Part shown: piece after piece, positions 45,029-54,401 of the stretch
Position numbering within the stretch: position 1 is the stretch's first letter
Layout: the number at the start of each line of letters is the position of its first letter
Assembly: GCA_904420445.1 (NCBI GenBank)
Contig: CAJFVJ010000002.1
Span: 247,011 to 311,010 of the forward strand
Origin: Candidatus Adamsella avium
GTDB lineage: Bacteria > Cyanobacteriota > Vampirovibrionia > Gastranaerophilales > CAJFVJ01
DNA: 64,000 nt
Direction of reading: 5' to 3'
Notes under the pieces: model-generated
Seen by the model: the letters and a program-made list of their open reading frames with translations, nothing else
Told to the model about the DNA's origin: nothing
The model's database searches: none
Translations under genes and position numbers: made by a program

Positions 45029-45795
45029 CAGTCTTTCCCGAAACGTCTGTTTCTTTTTGCAAAATCTGATATAGCAAGTCTTAGCGCTTCTTTGTCAAAA
45101 TCAGGCCAGAGCATTTTTGTGATATAAAACTCAGAATATGCAATCTGCCACAGGAGGTAGTTGCTGATTCTGTATTCTCCGCCGGTTCTGATTATCAAAT
45201 CAGGGTCAGGGATGTAGTTTGTATACAAATATTTTGAAACCAGGTCTTCAGAAATATCATCAGAAGAGATTTTATTTGAAGCTATATCTTTTGTAATTTG
45301 TTTGATTGCGTTGACTATTTCTGCTCTTCCTCCGTAGTTGATAGCTATCTGGAGATTGAGAGATTTGTTGTTTGCTGTTTTTTCTTCTGATTTTTTGATA
45401 ATTTCCTGCAAAGAAGGGGATAGTTTTTGAGTATCTCCGATAATTCTGATTCTTACGTCATTTTCATGGAGTTCCTGAGTTTCGTTTTTGAGGGTTTCTC
45501 CAAGCAGGAACATAAGAAATTCAACTTCTTTTTGGCTTCTTTTCCAGTTTTCTGTTGAGAAAGCGTAGACGGTCAGGTTTTGTATTTTGAAGTCTTTCAT
45601 TGCTCTGACCGTATTTTTCAGAGCAACAACGCCCTGGTTGTGACCTGCCACTGATGGAAGGTTTTTTTGTTTTGCCCAGCGTCTGTTCCCGTCCATTATA
45701 ATTGCTATATGCTGCAATTTGCATTCTTTTGCAAGATTTATTATTTCTGCATCATTTGATGGTGTTGTATTAGGAGATTTTATTTTTAATAACAT
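45028..45795 (-). CDS. uppS: Undecaprenyl pyrophosphate synthase (UppS)
   Basis: 255 residues from ATG 45795, preceded by GAGAAG; the frame extends to a TTG at 45834. IAIIMDGNRRWAKQ contains the catalytic Asp and pyrophosphate-binding loop, VYAFSTENW follows, and DLIIRTGGEYRISNYLLWQ is the second signature. It makes the C55 carrier used for peptidoglycan and for the surface glycan of this window. Operon with rdgB (1-bp overlap). Confidence 0.95.
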   Translation of the reverse strand: MLLKIKSPNTTPSNDAEIINLAKECKLQHIAIIMDGNRRWAKQKNLPSVAGHNQGVVALKNTVRAMKDFKIQNLTVYAFSTENWKRSQKEVEFLMFLLGETLKNETQELHENDVRIRIIGDTQKLSPSLQEIIKKSEEKTANNKSLNLQIAINYGGRAEIVNAIKQITKDIASNKISSDDISEDLVSKYLYTNYIPDPDLIIRTGGEYRISNYLLWQIAYSEFYITKMLWPDFDKEALRLAISDFAKRNRRFGKD

Positions 45796-45882
45796 ACATT
45801 CTTCTCTTGAGTATTTTTTTTTATTATAAAACAAATAAAATTTTATGCTACACTAAAAAAATAAAGACGGATTTTTGCTGTT

Positions 45883-46380
45883 ATGTTAGAGTTATCGATT
45901 TTATATCTGCTGAAAAAACAAAAGTTGAGTTTATATGCAATAAAAAAAAATCTTGATGAAAAATTGCCATATTTATACTCGGCTAGCATGGGTTCGATTT
46001 ATCCTTTGATAAACAAGATGGAAAAAGAAGGGTTGATAAATCAGAAAACGTCTTATACAAAAGGCGGGCTGAAGAAGAAGACTGTTTCGATAACCAAAAA
46101 AGGTGAAGAAGTTTTTTTTAATCGAATGATGGAAGATTTTGACTGTCCGATGAATCATCTTGAGTTGTTTGTTTCAGCCAAGATAACTTTCAGCGGGCTG
46201 ATAGAAGAAGAATATCGAAAAACTATGTTCACGAAGATAATAAACAAACTCGAAGAAAAAAAACAAATACTCTCTCTTTTGTTGAAAAAACAGAAATTGA
46301 ACGAATTTCAAGGCGGTCATATAGAGTTTTTAATCAGGCATACTGATAGTTATGTCAAATGGCTTGAAGAAAAATTGTAA
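45883..46380 (+). CDS. PadR-family transcriptional regulator
   Basis: 165 residues: a winged helix (ILYLLKKQKLSLYAIKKNL, YSASMGSIYPLINKMEKEGLI, GGLKKKTVSITKKGEEVF) then a C-terminal helical dimerisation part with two long helices. PadR proteins are usually repressors that sense a small molecule. Divergent from uppS; the next plus-strand gene is the symporter 137 bp downstream, a possible target. Confidence 0.85.
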   Translation: MLELSILYLLKKQKLSLYAIKKNLDEKLPYLYSASMGSIYPLINKMEKEGLINQKTSYTKGGLKKKTVSITKKGEEVFFNRMMEDFDCPMNHLELFVSAKITFSGLIEEEYRKTMFTKIINKLEEKKQILSLLLKKQKLNEFQGGHIEFLIRHTDSYVKWLEEKL

Positions 46381-46516
46381 AATGTTATTGTTTTAGTATC
46401 AGATAGAATTCAGCAATTATTATTAACTAAACGTAAAAAAATACTACGCTTGTATTACTATGTTCTGAGTTTTTTTTGTTAATATAATTATTGGCAATTT
46501 TTAAGGAGCAAATTTT

Positions 46517-47866
46517 TTGGGTAAGTCCAGATTAACTCTCTATATATTTATCGCATTGATACTTGGTATTTTGACCGGATGGTTCTTTCCTGAGTCAGGG
46601 TTGAAACTCCATGCTCTTGCGGATGCTTTTTTGCGTATGGTCAAGATGATTATAGCTCCGTTGTTGTTTTCAACGCTTGTTGTCGGTATAGCAGGGCATG
46701 GGAATATCAAACAGCTAGGGAAAATTGGTGTAAAAACAATAATTTATTTTGAAATAGTTACGACAATAGCTTTGTTTATAGGACTTTTTGCCGGAAATTA
46801 TTTTAAACCGGGTGAAGGTTTTACTGTTGATTTTGCGTCAGCTGAGAGTATGAAATCTCTTGCGAATATGCAGCATATGCATGTAAGCACATCGCTGACT
46901 GATACTCTTGTTCATATGTTTCCGACAAGTGTAATCGAAGCCATGTCCAAGGGAGATATTCTGCAGGTAGTCGTTTTCTCTGTATTTTTTGCGATAGCTA
47001 TTTGTGCTGTCGGAGATAAAGCAAAGCCTGTTTTGAATATGCTAGATTCTTTATCGAAGATAATGTTCAAGTTTACCGAATATGTAATGTTATTTGCTCC
47101 TATAGGTGTGTTCGGAGCTATGGCATATACTATTTCATTGAACGGGCTTGATATATTGCTGGTTTATGCGAAATTGATAGTTGTTTTATACGGGGCGTTG
47201 ATTTTATTTCTTGCAATTGTTCTGTTTGCCGTATGCAGAATATGCAATATCCCAATGCTTGCGCTGATTAAGGCTATTCAGGAGCCTGCGTTGATTGCTT
47301 TTTCGACGGCGACCAGCGAGGCAGCTCTTCCAAAAGCAATGGAGCAGATGGAAAAATTTGGTGTTCCGAAAAATATTGTCGGTTTTGTTATGCCTACCGG
47401 ATATACTTTTAATCTTGATGGTAGCACGCTTTATCTCTCGCTTGCAGTGTTATTCTCAGCTCAGGTTGTAGGGCTTGATTTGACTCTTGAGCAGCAGATT
47501 ATGATGATGTTGACTTTGATGTTGACAAGCAAGGGGATTGCAGGAGTTCCGAGGGTTTCTCTTGTTGTTTTGATTGCAGCGTTGAGCAGTTTCAATATTC
47601 CTGTTATTGGGGTGGCTATTTTGCTTGGTATAGATCAGATTTTGGATATGGGGCGTACTACCGTAAATTTGGTAGGAAACTGTGTAGCCACTACGGTTAT
47701 TGCAAAATGGGAAAATATGTTTGATTATGAAAAAATGAATGAGTATATTGATTCAAATAAGGTTGAAAAAAAAAGCTTTGTTAAAGAAATAGTTCATTCA
47801 GAACCTTCTTATCCATCAGGATATGCTGATGATAATCAAGAAAATTTTGAATCAATAACCAAGTAA
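46517..47866 (+). CDS. Dicarboxylate/amino acid:cation symporter (DAACS family)
   Basis: 449 residues with about eight membrane segments plus two hairpin loops. Motifs: MIIAPLLFSTLVVGIAG, AFSTATSEAALPKAMEQ (serine-rich reentrant loop HP1), VMPTGYTFNLDGSTLYLSL (cation site) and DQILDMGRTTVNLVGN (substrate site with Asp, Arg, Asn). TTG 46517 follows AAGGAG by 9 nt. It imports glutamate, aspartate or C4-dicarboxylates with sodium or protons. The C-terminal 45 residues are a charged tail. Confidence 0.92.
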   Translation: MGKSRLTLYIFIALILGILTGWFFPESGLKLHALADAFLRMVKMIIAPLLFSTLVVGIAGHGNIKQLGKIGVKTIIYFEIVTTIALFIGLFAGNYFKPGEGFTVDFASAESMKSLANMQHMHVSTSLTDTLVHMFPTSVIEAMSKGDILQVVVFSVFFAIAICAVGDKAKPVLNMLDSLSKIMFKFTEYVMLFAPIGVFGAMAYTISLNGLDILLVYAKLIVVLYGALILFLAIVLFAVCRICNIPMLALIKAIQEPALIAFSTATSEAALPKAMEQMEKFGVPKNIVGFVMPTGYTFNLDGSTLYLSLAVLFSAQVVGLDLTLEQQIMMMLTLMLTSKGIAGVPRVSLVVLIAALSSFNIPVIGVAILLGIDQILDMGRTTVNLVGNCVATTVIAKWENMFDYEKMNEYIDSNKVEKKSFVKEIVHSEPSYPSGYADDNQENFESITK

Positions 47867-47882
47867 TTTTTGGGAGTATACT

Positions 47883-48299
47883 ATGAAAAACCAATATTTA
47901 TTGATTGCTGAAACAATTTTTTATAAAAATAATAAACTTACGGCTATAAATATTTATGATCATTTTGTTGCGCTAAAGCTTCCGGCCGAGTTTGTTTTTG
48001 ATTTGGCTGTTTTATGCGGCCCAGGGTGGGAGCATGGAGAGCATGTGATTACCATAAACTTCAGACCCGATGATAAAGAGCTTACAAAACTTGGTGATAT
48101 CAAGGTTGATATTCCGAGTGATAACTTTGTTTATAATGCATTGGCAAACAATCTCAAATTTACGATAGGGTCTGATGTAAAAAATCTTTCTTTCATTGTT
48201 ATGGAAGGAGATAAGGTAATAGTTGAGAGGACTTATCCTGTCAACGGGCTGATGATACCTGTTGAAGAAAAGCCAAAAGAAGAGTCTGCCGCTGAATAG
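47883..48299 (+). CDS. Small beta-rich hypothetical protein (DUF6941-like)
   Basis: 138 residues, GGGAG before the ATG. It opens QYLLIAETIFYKNNKLTAIN, followed by alternating strands (LPAEFVFDLAVLCG, ENHVITINF-like, LKFTIGSD, VIVERTYPV) of an all-beta fold and a charged tail. The layout recalls DUF6941 proteins of unknown function; this is by impression. 16 bp downstream of the symporter and probably co-transcribed. Confidence 0.6.
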   Translation: MKNQYLLIAETIFYKNNKLTAINIYDHFVALKLPAEFVFDLAVLCGPGWEHGEHVITINFRPDDKELTKLGDIKVDIPSDNFVYNALANNLKFTIGSDVKNLSFIVMEGDKVIVERTYPVNGLMIPVEEKPKEESAAE

Positions 48300-48302
48300 T
48301 GC

Positions 48303-51140
48303 TTATTGCTCCTGCTTTTTCGTATTGTGATATATTGCCATTTTGTTGCAGACTATTTTCATAATTTGCGGGTTTGTAATGTAGCCGAGTGTTGAACCGT
48401 AGTCATCTACTATGGAGCTATCAGCAAGATAGTTTTTGGCTTTTTCTTCCAGGAAAGATTTTCCTTTAGTGGAGGGTTCTTTTTTATATTTATTATATTT
48501 TGATGTTAAATCACATGTATCAATAGGCGCCTTGACCAACATTATCGTTTCGTTTTTGTCGTATTCGTCGTATTTCAGGGAAAACATCTGCGGGAACTGT
48601 GACGGCGGTATTTGCAGCAGTGTTTTTGTTAAATAAGCCAGCTGTTCATAAGTTAGGGCAAATGCAAGCGGGTTGTCTGTCTGTTCATAGACAGATTCTG
48701 CAAGAGCCTGTTCCATCGCAAGTCTTTTTCTGATAAACTCCGTTGAAAATTTTCGAGGTTCTTCAGGGGGGATTGCGTTGTCTTTTGGTGCGTGCAGCGA
48801 TTTTAGCAAAGCTTTGCATTCAGGAGATGTTTTGTTTTCTGTCATCCGGTTTATGTAAAATTTTCTGAATTCTTCAGGAATAAAGTAGTATTCGCTGCTG
48901 TATTGTTCATATACTGTATTTTCGAAAGTGTTATTGAGAACTTGCGAGTCTATGCCGTCTTCTGTCAATTCTTGCGGCATAAGATTTTGGAATTTTTTGT
49001 AGGCGGCAGTTTTTGTTTCTTCCGTTCCGTTTTGACCGAAGATGAACATCGCAGCCTGACCGTAGTTTGCCAGAAATTCTCTCAGCGGCTGTTCCATTTT
49101 TTGAAGGTCTTCTTCTCCGATTATGAAGTTTGTTTTTATTATGGAGTCGATATCTCTATCAGAGAGTTTTTTGTTGTATTTTCTATATAGTCTGTCGATT
49201 TTTGAGAAATCAGGTTTTCTCCTCAGGGTAACGATTTTTTTAGATTGGTCTTCTGATGTGAGTGTAAAGCTCCAGCTCTTACGTTTTGAAAAGTCCATAT
49301 TCTCTGAAGTAGCTGCTGTTAGGTTCAGGTCGTTGAACATCAAAGAAAACATCTCAGGCTCATCTGTTGCCTCATATAATATTTCTGCGAGAGATTGTTC
49401 CATTGCACGTTTTTCCGTAAATATAACGCTGTCATCGATTGATTTCATTTTTGCAGCCAGTGTGGTTCTTTCTGTTTCTGCGGGAGTTTTTCCGTTGAGT
49501 ATTTTTCCCCATATGAGAAGGTCTTTTTCGTCCAGTGTTTTGCTTGCAAGATTGAAGTAAGCTTGCAGATATTCTTCAGGAAGATAAGGATAAGCCCCCC
49601 TGTAAATTTTTGCAAAATTGTTCAAAGCTGGATTCATTTCTACTGTTTGACGGTGTTTTTTGAGGTCTTTTTTTATTCTTGTTTGAGTTACGACTATAGA
49701 CTCTTTCAGGTCTTCAAAAGAGTCGTTTTCAACAGCGTTGTTGATTTCTGCCCAAGAGTTTTTGATTTCTTCGCCGAGTTTTTGAGCATCTTCAGGATAT
49801 GTTCTCCAGAAGGCTATCATTAGATTTCTCTGGGCTTCCGTATATTCTTGAGAACGATAGATGAAGTTTCCCGGGTTATGGATGTTTCGTTCTCTCATAA
49901 ATTCAGACATGTGGTTTCTGATGTCGTTGCAGTTATTCCAGGCGTTAATCATTGCATATCGTTGTTTCTCGCTGCCTGTCTGCATCTTTTCGATGTAGTC
50001 GGCTTTTTGTGCTTCATCCATAGAATCCCAGCGATCTATCATAGATTGGGCACGTTTTTCGGATATTTGTGCTTTTTCATCATCTGAGAGATTTTCGTAG
50101 TATAACTTGAGATTTTTTTCTGCCCATTCTAAGAACATCGGGTCATCAGAAAGAGAGGTTCTTATTTTCTCTTTTGGCTGATGAGAAGGTATTTGAGGTT
50201 GTACTGTCTGTTGTGAGGCAGAGTCTTTTTTCTGCTTTGTTTGTTCATTTGTTGGAGTTTTTTTTCTATTTTGGAATTTTTTCAGAAGTTCAAGTTCTCT
50301 GTCCTGCGATAGCAAGAGTTCTTTTTTGTCGTTATCAGAAAGAGAGTTCCACCAGTTTTCGATATTTGAAAGAGATTTTTTCGCCCTTTGAGCTCTTTCT
50401 TCAGGCGTAAGGCTGTCGTAATATTTTTGCTGAGCTTCCGAAATTTTTGAACCTATCTCATCAGAGTAACCGTCTTTTGTGAAACGAAGTGAAGTCAGGT
50501 ATTCAGGGTTCGGCAGTTTTATGCCGAGTGTTTCAAGAGTAGAGTAATTTATGTAGTTTTTATCTTCTTTTTTAAAGATGGGGTTTAGGTCTTTGTCGAG
50601 GTCTTCATTAATTTCAGATAGAGATTTAGCTTCGAGGAAGATTTTTTTGACGATATACACGCTCAGGTCTTCATCATTCGGGAGGACTGATTCTCCGTCC
50701 TGTTTGAGGTCATCTGACATGAGTTTTATGTCATAGAGAATGCCTCTTTTTGCTTTGTTATCATAGGAAGGTTTGAGCTCTGAGAAGAGTTCTTCATCAG
50801 GATAAGCTTGTTTTATATCATCTGTTGTTTTTGCATAAGCAATTGATTTGTAGGCATTGTATTGTGCCTGCAGCGGCGATAGTCCCCGTTTGTTCGGAAG
50901 AGTATCAATGTATGCCTTGACTGTATGCGGCATTCTGTCTTTGTTTTCTTCATAAAATCTCGGAAGACCTTTGTCTACTCTTGCCTCAAAAGAGAGCAGG
51001 TAGTCATTAAAGTGATAATCAAGAGGATTTGTTGTTGAGTTTCTTGAAGAATCTAAATTCTTAGTATTCTGGTTATTAGTGTGTTTTATTGAATTTTGTG
51101 ATGCGAAAAAATTCAGTGAAGATATTCCGTTGATTTGCAT
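48303..51140 (-). CDS. Large hydrophilic repeat protein of the MQIN type
   Basis: 945 residues, no signal peptide or membrane segments. It starts MQINGISSLNFFASQN. Two approximate repeats lie near residues 240-275 and 350-385 (SLTPEERAQ...NIENWWNSLSDNDKKE versus NLSDDEKAQ...MIDRWDSMDEAQKAD). Two larger units near 577-680 and 807-910 share AMEQSLAEILYEATDEPEMF versus AMEQALAESVYEQTDNPLAF and later DFSKIDRLYRKYNKK versus DTCDLTSKYNKYKKE. Between them is a Lys/Gln/Pro linker (about 285-330). The product is helical. No enzyme motif is recognised; a scaffold or secreted-type protein is possible. The stop lies 3 bp from the convergent gene. Confidence 0.65.
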   Translation of the reverse strand: MQINGISSLNFFASQNSIKHTNNQNTKNLDSSRNSTTNPLDYHFNDYLLSFEARVDKGLPRFYEENKDRMPHTVKAYIDTLPNKRGLSPLQAQYNAYKSIAYAKTTDDIKQAYPDEELFSELKPSYDNKAKRGILYDIKLMSDDLKQDGESVLPNDEDLSVYIVKKIFLEAKSLSEINEDLDKDLNPIFKKEDKNYINYSTLETLGIKLPNPEYLTSLRFTKDGYSDEIGSKISEAQQKYYDSLTPEERAQRAKKSLSNIENWWNSLSDNDKKELLLSQDRELELLKKFQNRKKTPTNEQTKQKKDSASQQTVQPQIPSHQPKEKIRTSLSDDPMFLEWAEKNLKLYYENLSDDEKAQISEKRAQSMIDRWDSMDEAQKADYIEKMQTGSEKQRYAMINAWNNCNDIRNHMSEFMRERNIHNPGNFIYRSQEYTEAQRNLMIAFWRTYPEDAQKLGEEIKNSWAEINNAVENDSFEDLKESIVVTQTRIKKDLKKHRQTVEMNPALNNFAKIYRGAYPYLPEEYLQAYFNLASKTLDEKDLLIWGKILNGKTPAETERTTLAAKMKSIDDSVIFTEKRAMEQSLAEILYEATDEPEMFSLMFNDLNLTAATSENMDFSKRKSWSFTLTSEDQSKKIVTLRRKPDFSKIDRLYRKYNKKLSDRDIDSIIKTNFIIGEEDLQKMEQPLREFLANYGQAAMFIFGQNGTEETKTAAYKKFQNLMPQELTEDGIDSQVLNNTFENTVYEQYSSEYYFIPEEFRKFYINRMTENKTSPECKALLKSLHAPKDNAIPPEEPRKFSTEFIRKRLAMEQALAESVYEQTDNPLAFALTYEQLAYLTKTLLQIPPSQFPQMFSLKYDEYDKNETIMLVKAPIDTCDLTSKYNKYKKEPSTKGKSFLEEKAKNYLADSSIVDDYGSTLGYITNPQIMKIVCNKMAIYHNTKKQEQ

Positions 51141-51302
51141 GATAAAAAATAAGACCTCGTTTTATATAAAAATTTTTTCATTTATACAAAACCGGTGAAT
51201 ATAGTTTATTGTGTAAAATAATGTTACAATATAAATTCAGGAGTGGATATTTTTCATAGCAGAAAATCTTTATATATATAAGAACTATAGAGGTGTTTTT
51301 AG

Positions 51303-51656
51303 ATGTTTGAAGGAAGAAAAGAACATTATAAATATACATCGAGTCCTTATGAAAACAGGCAGGGGGCTGATTTTTATCTCAGTGCCAAAGAAATTCAGGA
51401 AAAACGTGGCGAAGATCTCGCAAGACGTTTGTATAATTTCAGAAAAAGTTTGAAAGAGTCAGCTTATAAGACTTCTCCTATTTCATCAACAGAAGAAAGT
51501 CTTGAGAAGGCTTTTTTGTATGAGTTCACTCATCTTAGCGAAACAGGCAGAAGAAAATTTGCAAGTCTGATATGGGAAAAGAATGTTGAAGAAGAACTAT
51601 CCGAGATATGGCCCGAGTTTTCAGGTGCTGTCAGAGCGTCATTGAATAATATTTAA
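51303..51656 (+). CDS. Small hypothetical protein
   Basis: 117 residues, charged and mostly helical, with MFEGRKEHYKYTSSPYENRQ at the start and a Glu/Trp-rich C-terminus (LIWEKNVEEELSEIWPEF). No signal peptide. AGAGGTG precedes the ATG. No family recognised. 23 bp upstream of the metallophosphoesterase gene, probably in one transcript. Confidence 0.6.
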   Translation: MFEGRKEHYKYTSSPYENRQGADFYLSAKEIQEKRGEDLARRLYNFRKSLKESAYKTSPISSTEESLEKAFLYEFTHLSETGRRKFASLIWEKNVEEELSEIWPEFSGAVRASLNNI

Positions 51657-51679
51657 TTTTCATAGTAAAATTGAGTATT

Positions 51680-52525
51680 ATGAAAACATTGTTCGGAAGA
51701 ATTTCTCTTTTTATCTTTTTAGCGGCAGCTGCGCTTATTTTGTGGGGGATTTTTGCAGAGCCGAATATTCTTGTTGTTAAAAACATTGATATTGCTCTCA
51801 AAAAATGGCACAGTGAGCATAATTCGCTGAAGATAGTTTTTCTCGGCGATTTGCACACAAAGCCGATAGACCTTGACAGGTTGAAGAGAGTTGTTTCAAC
51901 TGTGAACGAACAAGAACCCGATATAGTGTTATCAATAGGTGATTATGTAAACGGAAACAGTTATAAAGAAACGCTATATCCGAGAGTTATAGCAGAAGAA
52001 CTCGGGAATATTAAGTCAAAATACGGATTTTATACGGTACTTGGCAATCATGATTATGATTATAATTCACGCAGAATAAGAAAAGAACTTGAAAAAAACG
52101 GAATAAAAGTTCTTGAGAATGATACAATTCCTTTGGATATAGAAGGGAAACGTTTATGGTTAATCGGGATAAAGGATTTTTCAGTCTGTCATACCCATCT
52201 TGATTATAATACCGAGCAGGTGAGCGATGAAGAAAATCCTGTTATACTCCTCAGTCATACACCGGATGTTTTCCCTGAAGTTGATGAACGTATTGAGCTG
52301 ACTCTTGCCGGACATACTCATGGAGGGCAGGTCGTTATTCCGTTTTATGGTCCGATTTATGTTCCATCAAAATACGGAAAGAAATATTCCAAGGGATATT
52401 TTGAAGAAAAAAATAAAAAAATGTTTGTAACAGGCGGGATAGGCACGTCTGTTTTTCCTGTGAGATTCAATAATTTTCCCGAGATTATAATTTTAAATAT
52501 AAAATCAGATAAAAAATCAGAATAA
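51680..52525 (+). CDS. Membrane-anchored metallophosphoesterase (YkuE-like)
   Basis: 281 residues from ATG 51680; TTG 51671 is an alternative three codons earlier. One N-terminal membrane segment (LFIFLAAAALILWGIF), then the calcineurin-like fold: VFLGDLHTK, LSIGDYV, VLGNHDYDY, LLSHTPD and LAGHTHGGQ, giving all metal ligands. The related YkuE family acts on the outer face of the membrane on lipid or phosphodiester substrates. ILNIK ends the domain. Confidence 0.9.
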   Translation: MKTLFGRISLFIFLAAAALILWGIFAEPNILVVKNIDIALKKWHSEHNSLKIVFLGDLHTKPIDLDRLKRVVSTVNEQEPDIVLSIGDYVNGNSYKETLYPRVIAEELGNIKSKYGFYTVLGNHDYDYNSRRIRKELEKNGIKVLENDTIPLDIEGKRLWLIGIKDFSVCHTHLDYNTEQVSDEENPVILLSHTPDVFPEVDERIELTLAGHTHGGQVVIPFYGPIYVPSKYGKKYSKGYFEEKNKKMFVTGGIGTSVFPVRFNNFPEIIILNIKSDKKSE

Positions 52526-52617
52526 AATCTTATCAGACATTTGATTTAAATTTGACCTTATAATATAATAACTGAGGATAGTTTTGTTATTATGTGTAAA
52601 AAAGATAGGTCGTTACT

Positions 52618-53007
52618 ATGAAAAAAATTATGATTTCAGCAATATTATGCGGATTGGTTATGAGCTATAATATTGCTCAGGCAGATTTTTTGGATAAAGC
52701 CGGAAACTTTATCGACAAAGCTAAGGATACAAGAGATGCTGTTCAATCATCAGATGAAACAGCAAGCAAGTACAAACAGCAGCAGATTGCTAATTTAAGA
52801 AGCGAAAAAAGAGCAAAATTGAGAGAAATCAACAATCAAATAGCTGCCAAAGAAAAGCAAATCAATACAATCAAAAAGTCTAAAATCTCTTACTTGGAGC
52901 AGAAAAAACAAACTGACAAGTTAGAGTGGGAAATAGCTTCTTTAGAAAAGAAAGCTGACTTGATAGAAAAATCTTATGATAAAAGAATACAAAATCTTCA
53001 AAAATAG
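52618..53007 (+). CDS. Exported coiled-coil protein
   Basis: 129 residues. A signal peptide (MKKIMISAILCGLVMSYNIAQA) with a probable cut after AQA is followed by a charged helical stretch with heptad-like pattern (about 55-125: LRSEKRAKLREINNQIAAKE, EWEIASLEKKADLIEKSYD). Probably periplasmic and possibly an OmpH/Skp-like chaperone or a stalk, but no clear homology is claimed. The SLH protein gene follows 60 bp downstream. Confidence 0.7.
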   Translation: MKKIMISAILCGLVMSYNIAQADFLDKAGNFIDKAKDTRDAVQSSDETASKYKQQQIANLRSEKRAKLREINNQIAAKEKQINTIKKSKISYLEQKKQTDKLEWEIASLEKKADLIEKSYDKRIQNLQK

Positions 53008-53027
53008 CTAAATGGTAGAATAGTAAA

Positions 53028-53050
53028 AAATAAATACGTGTTATTTATTT
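53028..53050. other. Small AT-rich inverted repeat before the SLH gene
   Basis: AAATAAATA (53028-53036) and TATTTATTT (53042-53050) form a 9-bp perfect stem with loop CGTGT, ending 18 bp before the SLH gene start. It may be a weak terminator, an operator or a leader hairpin. Confidence 0.4.
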
Positions 53051-53067
53051 AAAGTGAGGACAAAAAG

Positions 53068-54345
53068 ATGAAAATGATGAAAAAAATTGCAGCAATGTCT
53101 ATGATGGCTGTAGCTTTAGTTGCCTCAACAACTACTGCGTTTGCTGCAAAAGATTTCTCAGATGTTCCTAGAGGTTATTGGGCTTCAAAAGAAATTAATG
53201 CTGTTGTAGAAGACAACATTATGCAAGCTTATGACGACGGAACATTCAAACCTGAAGAGCTGGTATCAAGAGGTGATTTTGTCAAAATGCTTCTCGTTAC
53301 TGTAGGCAGTGATGATATGCAGGTAAAAATCGCTAATCCGTTTACAGATATCAGCGCATCAGGAACAAAAAACTATTCTGATATTTTGAGATCAGAACAA
53401 CTCGGTTTGGTTTACGGTTATCCTGATAAAACCTTCAAAGCTGCAAGAATTATGACTAAAGCAGAAGCAACTTCTGTTTTGAGCCATATTACAACTGATA
53501 CAGCTTGTGATGAATCTATTCTGGATAAATTTTCTGATAAAGATACCATCCCTGCATGGGCTGCAAAATCTTATCCGAAAGCAATCAAATATGATTTGTA
53601 CGTAAACTATCCTGATGAAAAAGAACTTCTGCCAAACAAAAAACTCAACAGAGCTGAAACAGCTGTTTTGCTCTACAACTTGAAAAATCAACTCAATTTG
53701 GTAAAATCTCAATACAAAAATGCCGGATTGGGTGTAGAACACTTGGATGTTTATGACAAAGCAGAAGTAAACACTGTTACTATTATGGAAACAGGTGTTG
53801 TTGTTGATGCGAAGAACGTTTTGAAAGTATACTTTGTCAACGACTTCAAATCAAAAGAACATGCTGCAGGTGATGTAGTTGAATTCTATGCAAAAGAAGA
53901 CGTCTACACAACTGAAGGAACACTTGTTATTCCTGCAGGTTCAAAAATGATTGCTAAAATACAGGAAATCGTTCCATCAGAAAAAATGAACAAAAACGTA
54001 AAAGTTGTTCCTGTATTTGAAAAATTGATTCTTCCTAACGGAAAAACAGTTCCTTTCTATGCTAAACCGTTGAAAAACGATGGTGTTTTGACTGAAAACA
54101 GATGGGTTAAACCGCTTGCTTATACAGCTGGTGGCGGTGCTATCGGTGCTGCAGTCGGTACCGGTTTTGCAGCTATTCCTGATCCTAAAAAATACGGTGT
54201 CGGTGCTGCTGCTATCGGTCTTCCTGTAGGTGCAGGCGTTGGTTTGGTAACAGGTTTGGTTACAAATGGTGTTAACTACAGCGCTAAAGAAGGTGAAGCT
54301 GTTCTTGTTGAACTCTGCAAACCTCTTACAGTTCCTAATAAATAA
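53068..54345 (+). CDS. Exported SLH-domain protein
   Basis: 425 residues. A signal peptide ends in AFA. Three SLH repeats follow: FSDVPRGYWASKEI...FKPEELVSRGDF, FTDISASG...YPDKTFKAARIMTKAE and FSDKDTIPAWAAKSYPKA...LNRAE. The middle 130 residues are beta-rich (GTLVIPAGSKMIAKIQEI). The C-terminus has a glycine zipper (GGGAIGAAVGTGFAAI, GAAAIGLPVGAGVGLVTGL). SLH domains bind secondary cell-wall polymer or pyruvylated glycan; the fusion at 22617 contains a pyruvyltransferase. In diderms of this type SLH proteins can link peptidoglycan to the outer membrane. Unlike SLH porins it lacks a long beta-barrel. Confidence 0.88.
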   Translation: MKMMKKIAAMSMMAVALVASTTTAFAAKDFSDVPRGYWASKEINAVVEDNIMQAYDDGTFKPEELVSRGDFVKMLLVTVGSDDMQVKIANPFTDISASGTKNYSDILRSEQLGLVYGYPDKTFKAARIMTKAEATSVLSHITTDTACDESILDKFSDKDTIPAWAAKSYPKAIKYDLYVNYPDEKELLPNKKLNRAETAVLLYNLKNQLNLVKSQYKNAGLGVEHLDVYDKAEVNTVTIMETGVVVDAKNVLKVYFVNDFKSKEHAAGDVVEFYAKEDVYTTEGTLVIPAGSKMIAKIQEIVPSEKMNKNVKVVPVFEKLILPNGKTVPFYAKPLKNDGVLTENRWVKPLAYTAGGGAIGAAVGTGFAAIPDPKKYGVGAAAIGLPVGAGVGLVTGLVTNGVNYSAKEGEAVLVELCKPLTVPNK

Positions 54346-54364
54346 TAATTAATATTATTTATAG

Positions 54365-54399
54365 AAAAAAGAGAGCCTGATTTTTCAGACTCTCTTTTT
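54365..54399. terminator. Bidirectional terminator
   Basis: AAAAAAGAGAG-C-CTG pairs with CAG-A-CTCTCTTTTT around a short T-rich loop, with A and T runs on both sides. Lies between the SLH gene and the convergent MQIN-type gene at 54402. Confidence 0.85.
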
Positions 54400-54401
54400 C
54401 T

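Noticed and set aside
48903..50410. Plus-strand Phe-rich frames opposite the 945-residue protein
   Set aside because: Antisense of a Glu/Lys-rich coding region; no ribosome-binding sites or motifs.
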